DNA of 64,000 bases from Bacteroidota bacterium. Its GTDB lineage: Bacteria; Bacteroidota; Bacteroidia; Cytophagales; Cyclobacteriaceae. The DNA is taken from the NCBI GenBank assembly GCA_022571715.1, contig JACZXH010000005.1, positions 1 through 64,000 of the forward strand, written 5' to 3'. Shown one piece after another: positions 59,038 through 64,000 of the stretch (positions within the stretch are counted from its first letter, which is position 1; each line of letters opens with the position of its first letter). The notes under the pieces were generated by a model, which was given only the letters and a program-made list of their open reading frames with translations, was not told where the DNA came from and made no database searches. The position numbers and the translations under genes were made by a program.

Positions 59038-61404
59038 ATGAAAACAAAAATTGCTTCTGCCGTCATTCTTATGATTTGCACATTGAACGGACTACTCGCA
59101 CAATCACAATTAACGATCAGCCAGATCATGCAGGATCCAACATCCTGGATAGGAACATCCCCTTCTGGCATCTATTGGTCCGAAGATGGAAAACGTATCT
59201 ATTTTAACTGGAATCCAGACCAGAATCCGGGTGATTCATTATACTATATCACGCCGGAAGATCACCAGCCGGTCCGAGTAACTCCTTCAGAAAGAGAGCA
59301 ACTTCCTGCACGTTTCGGAGATTATGACAAAGAACGTAAACGAAAGGTATATACCAAAAACGGTGACATATTTATATACGATATAGCCTTCGGAGAAGAA
59401 ATACAAATTACAAATACTCTCGAGCAACTTAATTCGGTGAAATTCAGCTTTGACAACAAGTCAATTCTTTTTCAAATGGACGGAAATCTGTACGAATGGA
59501 ATATTGATACGGGCTTTACAAATCAACTTACCAATTTTAAGAGTGGTTCTGATAAATCCGATTCCAAATCCTCAGAGCAGGACAAATGGCTCGAAGAAGA
59601 CCAGATGCACTTAATATCCGTACTGGCCGAAAGAAAAGACAAACGGGAAATTCGGTCTGAAATAAATAAGAAGAATAAACCTGAACGGCCAAAAAAAATC
59701 TATACAGGAAAAAAACGTGTCTCGAATATAGATTTAAGTCCTGATGGGAAGTATATAACCTATACACTTATTGAAAGAGCAGGCACCGCCAAGAAAACCG
59801 ACGTGCCTGATTATGTCACTGAATCGGGTTATACCGAAAACCTTACTGCGCGGACAAATGTAGGTGCCGGATCATCGTCCCGTGAATTATGGATCTATAA
59901 TATCAAGAGTGACACCGTATATAAGGTTTCTACCAAAACCTTACCGGGAATCAAAGATTTTCCGGACTATTATGCCGATTATGATAAGTACAAAGATGCC
60001 AAACAGGAAGTACGAAAAGTTGATGCCGGAAGTCTGCGTTGGTCTGATGATGGCAAAAATGCGATCGTCACGTTTCTTTCAAAAGATAACAAAGACCGTT
60101 GGATTGCATTGCTCGACCTTTCGGATGGAAGCACAGACGTACTGGACAGGCAGCATGATGAAGCGTGGATTGCCGGACCCGGTATAGGCTGGTTTAGCCG
60201 TGAAGCCATTGGCTGGATGCCAGACAATAAATTGGTTTGGTTCCAGTCGGAAGAGTCAGGATACGCACATCTTTATACAGTTGATATACACAACGGGAAG
60301 AAGAGAAGTCTTACAAAAGGAACTTTTGAAATTTACAATCCCCGAATATCCGAAAACAAACAATACTGGTATTTTGATGCCAACATGGAACATCCTGGCA
60401 TACGCCACTTATACAGGATGGCTTTAAATGGTGGTAAGCCGGAAAAAATTACCGACATGATCGGGCGGAACGATGCCGTACTTTCGCCCAACGAAACGAT
60501 GCTTGCCATAAGAAATTCGTATGCCAACCGGCCCTGGGAACTTTACCTCAAAAAGAACGAGCCTGGTGCGCAAGCTGTTCGCATCACTCATTCACTTACC
60601 GGTGCATTCAGTAATTATAACTGGCGAGTGCCCGAATTTATCACCTTCAAAGCACGTGACAATGCAGAAATACACGCCCGTCTATATAAACCTGCTAATC
60701 CTGAATCCGCAGGCCCCGCAGTCATATTTGTTCATGGTGCGGGTTATTTGCAAAATGCACACCAGTGGTGGAGCAGCTATTTTCATGAGTACATGTTTCA
60801 CAATTTCCTGGTCGATAACGGGTATACCGTGCTTGATATCGATTACCGGGGCAGCGCCGGATATGGCCGCGACTGGCGAACAGCCATTTACCGGCATATG
60901 GGTGGATGGGATCTTACTGACCAGGTGGACGGCGCCAGTTACCTGGTGGAGGCCCATGATATAGATGCCGGTAAGATTGGAATCTACGGTGGCTCATATG
61001 GTGGATTTATCACACTGATGGCCTTATTTACCCAACCCGACGTTTTTGCTGCAGGTGCAGCGCTACGGTCGGTAACCGACTGGGCACATTATAACCACGG
61101 ATATACCTCCAATATTTTAAACACACCCGTACAGGACAGCCTTGCCTACATCCGGTCTTCCCCGATTTATTATGCAGAAGGACTTGCAAAACCATTGCTG
61201 ATCTGCCATGGTATGGTTGATACCAATGTGCATTTTCAGGATGTGGTGCGGCTATCGCAGCGATTGATCGAGCTAGGGAAAAAAGATTGGGTTATGGCTC
61301 TCTATCCAGTGGAGAAACACGGTTTTATTGAACCTTCAAGCTGGACAGATGAATACTCCAGAATTTTCAAACTGTTCGAAACCTATCTGAAACCGGGAAA
61401 TTAA
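59038..61404 (+). CDS. S9 family peptidase (prolyl oligopeptidase / DPP-like)
   Basis: Signal peptide, beta-propeller N-terminal, C-terminal LDIDYRGSAGYGRDWRTAIYRHMGGWDLTDQVDGASYL...KIGIYGGSYGGFITLMAL...LICHGMVDTNVHFQD...EKHGF triad. Confidence 0.96.
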   Translation: MKTKIASAVILMICTLNGLLAQSQLTISQIMQDPTSWIGTSPSGIYWSEDGKRIYFNWNPDQNPGDSLYYITPEDHQPVRVTPSEREQLPARFGDYDKERKRKVYTKNGDIFIYDIAFGEEIQITNTLEQLNSVKFSFDNKSILFQMDGNLYEWNIDTGFTNQLTNFKSGSDKSDSKSSEQDKWLEEDQMHLISVLAERKDKREIRSEINKKNKPERPKKIYTGKKRVSNIDLSPDGKYITYTLIERAGTAKKTDVPDYVTESGYTENLTARTNVGAGSSSRELWIYNIKSDTVYKVSTKTLPGIKDFPDYYADYDKYKDAKQEVRKVDAGSLRWSDDGKNAIVTFLSKDNKDRWIALLDLSDGSTDVLDRQHDEAWIAGPGIGWFSREAIGWMPDNKLVWFQSEESGYAHLYTVDIHNGKKRSLTKGTFEIYNPRISENKQYWYFDANMEHPGIRHLYRMALNGGKPEKITDMIGRNDAVLSPNETMLAIRNSYANRPWELYLKKNEPGAQAVRITHSLTGAFSNYNWRVPEFITFKARDNAEIHARLYKPANPESAGPAVIFVHGAGYLQNAHQWWSSYFHEYMFHNFLVDNGYTVLDIDYRGSAGYGRDWRTAIYRHMGGWDLTDQVDGASYLVEAHDIDAGKIGIYGGSYGGFITLMALFTQPDVFAAGAALRSVTDWAHYNHGYTSNILNTPVQDSLAYIRSSPIYYAEGLAKPLLICHGMVDTNVHFQDVVRLSQRLIELGKKDWVMALYPVEKHGFIEPSSWTDEYSRIFKLFETYLKPGN

Positions 61405-61614
61405 GATTAGCTGGATATGAGTGTTATACGTATTTTAATTAATTAGCCAAAATTAGTTTGTTTAAAAATAAATAGTATTTGTAATTGCCAGCTGTAAGCC
61501 CAACGTGAGCAAAGCTCAACCCGGATTCGCGCAGTCGTGCCAAATGTGATTTTTTCTGATGATGTTTGTCAAGTCCAGGTGAGATTATCTAACTTCAAAG
61601 AGCTTAAACCCGAA

Positions 61615-62292
61615 TCAATAAACCTGGGGCGAAGCAATATCAACAACACGGAGTGACTCCAGAAACATCTCCAGGTTTTGTTTAAATAGCAACGGAGATG
61701 GTTCGCTTAGTTTAACATGTGCGGTGAGGATGGTGCCAAATAGAATTGTGTCAAGCATATGAAGAAGTTGTTTTACATTTCCGGTGCGTGTAATCTCCTT
61801 GTCGAAAATTGCCTCGAGCAAGAAATTCTCGAACAGCTGATCAAGCGAAAGTGACTCAATCTCACTGATGTTCTCGATTTCAGGATACAGCAGTGTCCGT
61901 TCAGCAATTTTCATTGAAAACGGGCGTACGGGCATTTCCAGTTTACACAGGTAGCTATACAAACCAAGAAACACGCCCGGGTATTTTGAATAACTCAGAC
62001 TAACACAATCAAAAAGATACCGTATTCCTGTTAATCCCGATTTGTGATCTTTTGACAATTCAACCGCCCTGTGAAAGGACCAGACTTTGTAATAATAGCG
62101 TAATATGTCTTCTTTTTGGTGAAAGTATTTAAAGAATGTCACTTTAGATATTCCTACCAGACTACATATCTGCGAAACATGCACATGATCAAATGATTTT
62201 TTTCCGATAAGTTCAAGTGAAGCATTTAATATGGAGATCTTTATCCGGGCCGTTTTATTTTCACGTACAGAAGGTATTGTATATTTCATCAT
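61615..62292 (-). CDS. TetR family transcriptional regulator
   Basis: ARIKISILNASLELIGKKSFDHVHVSQICSLVGISKVTFFKYFHQKEDILRYYY; start trimmed to MMKYTIP at 62292. Confidence 0.88.
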   Translation of the reverse strand: MMKYTIPSVRENKTARIKISILNASLELIGKKSFDHVHVSQICSLVGISKVTFFKYFHQKEDILRYYYKVWSFHRAVELSKDHKSGLTGIRYLFDCVSLSYSKYPGVFLGLYSYLCKLEMPVRPFSMKIAERTLLYPEIENISEIESLSLDQLFENFLLEAIFDKEITRTGNVKQLLHMLDTILFGTILTAHVKLSEPSPLLFKQNLEMFLESLRVVDIASPQVY

Positions 62293-62401
62293 GATTAGGT
62301 TTACTCGGGTTAAGTAAGCGAAAAATATTTGAAAATTCAATTCTTTAGTTGTTTTTTTAAAAAGAAATCAAATTATCTTGTCAAGCAAAAACAATTACGC
62401 C

Positions 62402-64000
62402 ATGACAAAGCAATTTATTTCGTTTCTATCCTTGCTCTTAATTCTTTTCTCTTGTTCACTCACAGAACAAAAAACCAAAAAAGGATTGACTGCAAAAGCC
62501 GGAATGGTTGTATCTGCACACCCGTTAGCCTCGGAAGTGGGTATTGGAATTTTAAAGAACGGCGGTAACGCCGTTGATGCCGCCATTGCAGTACAATTCG
62601 CCCTTGCTGTAGTGTATCCGGTTGCAGGTAACATTGGTGGAGGCGGTTTTATGGTGTATCGATCAAATCGTGGAGAGTCATATACACTGGATTACAGGGA
62701 AGCGGCTCCCGGAAAGGCCCACCGGAACATGTACATCGGTGAAAACAATATCGTAATAAAGAATCTCAGCACCCGTGGTCAACTTGCTGCAGGTGTACCT
62801 GGTGTGATTGATGGAATGGTAAAAGCTTACGAACAATTTGGTACTTTATCATGGGAAGACCTGATCATGCCCGCAATCGCGCTTGCTGAAGACGGTTTCC
62901 CGCTTTCATCGCGTGAAGCCCTGGGTTTGAACAACAACAAAGAAAATTTTCTTGAATATAATACAGTGACACCTGAAAATGTAATTCGGGACAAGTGGAA
63001 AGAAGGTGACATTATTTACTATAAAGACCTGGCCGAAACATTACGCCGGATTCGTGACAACGGACGAGCAGGATTTTATGCCGGCAAAACAGCTGATCTG
63101 ATAGTAGCGGAAATGGAACGCGGTAAAGGATGGATTACCCACAAAGACCTGGCAGATTATGAGGCCAAATGGCGTAAACCGGTGATCATCGACTACAAAG
63201 GATACAAGATAGTTTCGATGCCTCCGCCCTCCAGTGGTGGCATTGCACTGGCTCAACTGCTCGAAAGCGTCGAGCCTTACGATCTAACTTCCTTAGGCTG
63301 GCATGCGGTCGAAAATATTCATCTGATAGTAGAAGCCGAGCGCAGGGTATATGCTGATAGGGCTGCGCACCTTGGTGATCCGGACTATTACAATGTTCCG
63401 GCTGCATTACTTACCGACCCGGAATATAATCAGAACAGAATGAGTGACTTTGATCCTGGCATGGCCACACCAAGTGATGAAATTTTTGCCGGACAGTTTT
63501 TAACTGAAAGCGAGCAAACTACACATTTTTCAATTGTTGACAATGATCGCAATGCAGTGGCCGTTACCACTACGCTTAACGGCGCGTATGGCTCAAAAGT
63601 GTTTGTTGCCGGAGCAGGATTTATCCTGAATAACGAAATGGACGATTTCAGTATTAAACCGGGTTTCGCAAATATGTACGGACTTACTGGCGGCGAAGCT
63701 AACGCGATCGAACCAGGTAAACGAATGTTAAGCTCTATGACGCCGGCCATTGTCGCAAAAGACGGAAAGTTGTTTATGGTAGTGGGTTCGCCAGGTGGCT
63801 CTACCATTATTACTTCCGTTTTTCAGAATATTATAAATGTGGTGGATTATGGAATGGGAATGCAAGAGTCTGTGGAAGCAGGCAGATATCACCATCAGTG
63901 GAAACCGGATATGATCATGTTTGAAAAAAATACGCTGGACAGCATTACCATAAGGCAACTGTTAAAAATGGGGCATAAATTTTACGAAAGAGAGTCTATC
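62402..64000 (+). CDS. Gamma-glutamyltransferase family lipoprotein, truncated by the right window edge
   Basis: Not in the ORF track. Manual translation: MTKQFISFLSLLLILFSCSLTEQKTKKGLTAKAGMVVSAHPLASEVGIGILKNGGNAVDAAIAVQFALAVVYPVAGNIGGGGFMVYRS...TTHFSIVDNDRNAVAVTTTLNGAYGSKV (catalytic Thr region)...VGSPGGSTIITSVFQNIINV. Confidence 0.95.
   Translation, partial: MTKQFISFLSLLLILFSCSLTEQKTKKGLTAKAGMVVSAHPLASEVGIGILKNGGNAVDAAIAVQFALAVVYPVAGNIGGGGFMVYRSNRGESYTLDYREAAPGKAHRNMYIGENNIVIKNLSTRGQLAAGVPGVIDGMVKAYEQFGTLSWEDLIMPAIALAEDGFPLSSREALGLNNNKENFLEYNTVTPENVIRDKWKEGDIIYYKDLAETLRRIRDNGRAGFYAGKTADLIVAEMERGKGWITHKDLADYEAKWRKPVIIDYKGYKIVSMPPPSSGGIALAQLLESVEPYDLTSLGWHAVENIHLIVEAERRVYADRAAHLGDPDYYNVPAALLTDPEYNQNRMSDFDPGMATPSDEIFAGQFLTESEQTTHFSIVDNDRNAVAVTTTLNGAYGSKVFVAGAGFILNNEMDDFSIKPGFANMYGLTGGEANAIEPGKRMLSSMTPAIVAKDGKLFMVVGSPGGSTIITSVFQNIINVVDYGMGMQESVEAGRYHHQWKPDMIMFEKNTLDSITIRQLLKMGHKFYERESI

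Noticed and set aside
60521-60964. 147-aa plus-strand ORF
   Set aside because: Alternate frame within the S9 peptidase catalytic domain.
1-64000. CRISPR array, tRNA or rRNA genes, intact IS element
   Set aside because: No regularly spaced repeats, tRNA cloverleaf-like segments, rRNA motifs or transposase ORFs were seen in reading; a tRNAscan/Infernal run would be needed for a firm negative.

Overview
Chromosomal window from a Bacteroidota member (Cytophagales-like, by protein style). It is mostly intact single-copy genes; I saw no rRNA, tRNA, CRISPR array or intact transposase. Left to right: a GH16 beta-glucanase cut by the left edge; PAP2 phosphatase; MATE exporter; a frameshifted alpha/beta-hydrolase; a TonB-dependent receptor; a decayed molybdo-hydroxylase accessory locus (XdhC, CoxG and a 34-codon stub of the 2Fe-2S subunit); a CHASE2 / FecR-like / WD40-caspase / unknown secreted-protein operon whose caspase gene is split by an in-frame TAA and an N-terminal frameshift; a LytS/LytTR pair with two tandem DUF5668-like membrane proteins; an ABC-importer plus three GH130 and two GT4 genes (mannoside phosphorolysis or synthesis cluster); aminopeptidase P; trans-3-hydroxyproline dehydratase; double M16 peptidase; cysN/cysD/cysC/cysQ; a complete-looking trans-4-hydroxy-L-proline catabolic operon with an AraC regulator; a TerB-like/ABCG fusion transporter; AI-2E permease; FtsX-type permease; an AT-rich accessory patch with an RHS-type fragment and a small secreted Cys peptide next to a membrane protein; GT2; S9 peptidase; TetR; and a gamma-glutamyltransferase cut by the right edge. 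The strongest candidate for an unusual system is the caspase/CHASE2/FecR-like operon at 9.3-14.4 kb. All family calls come from reading motifs by eye, with no database search.
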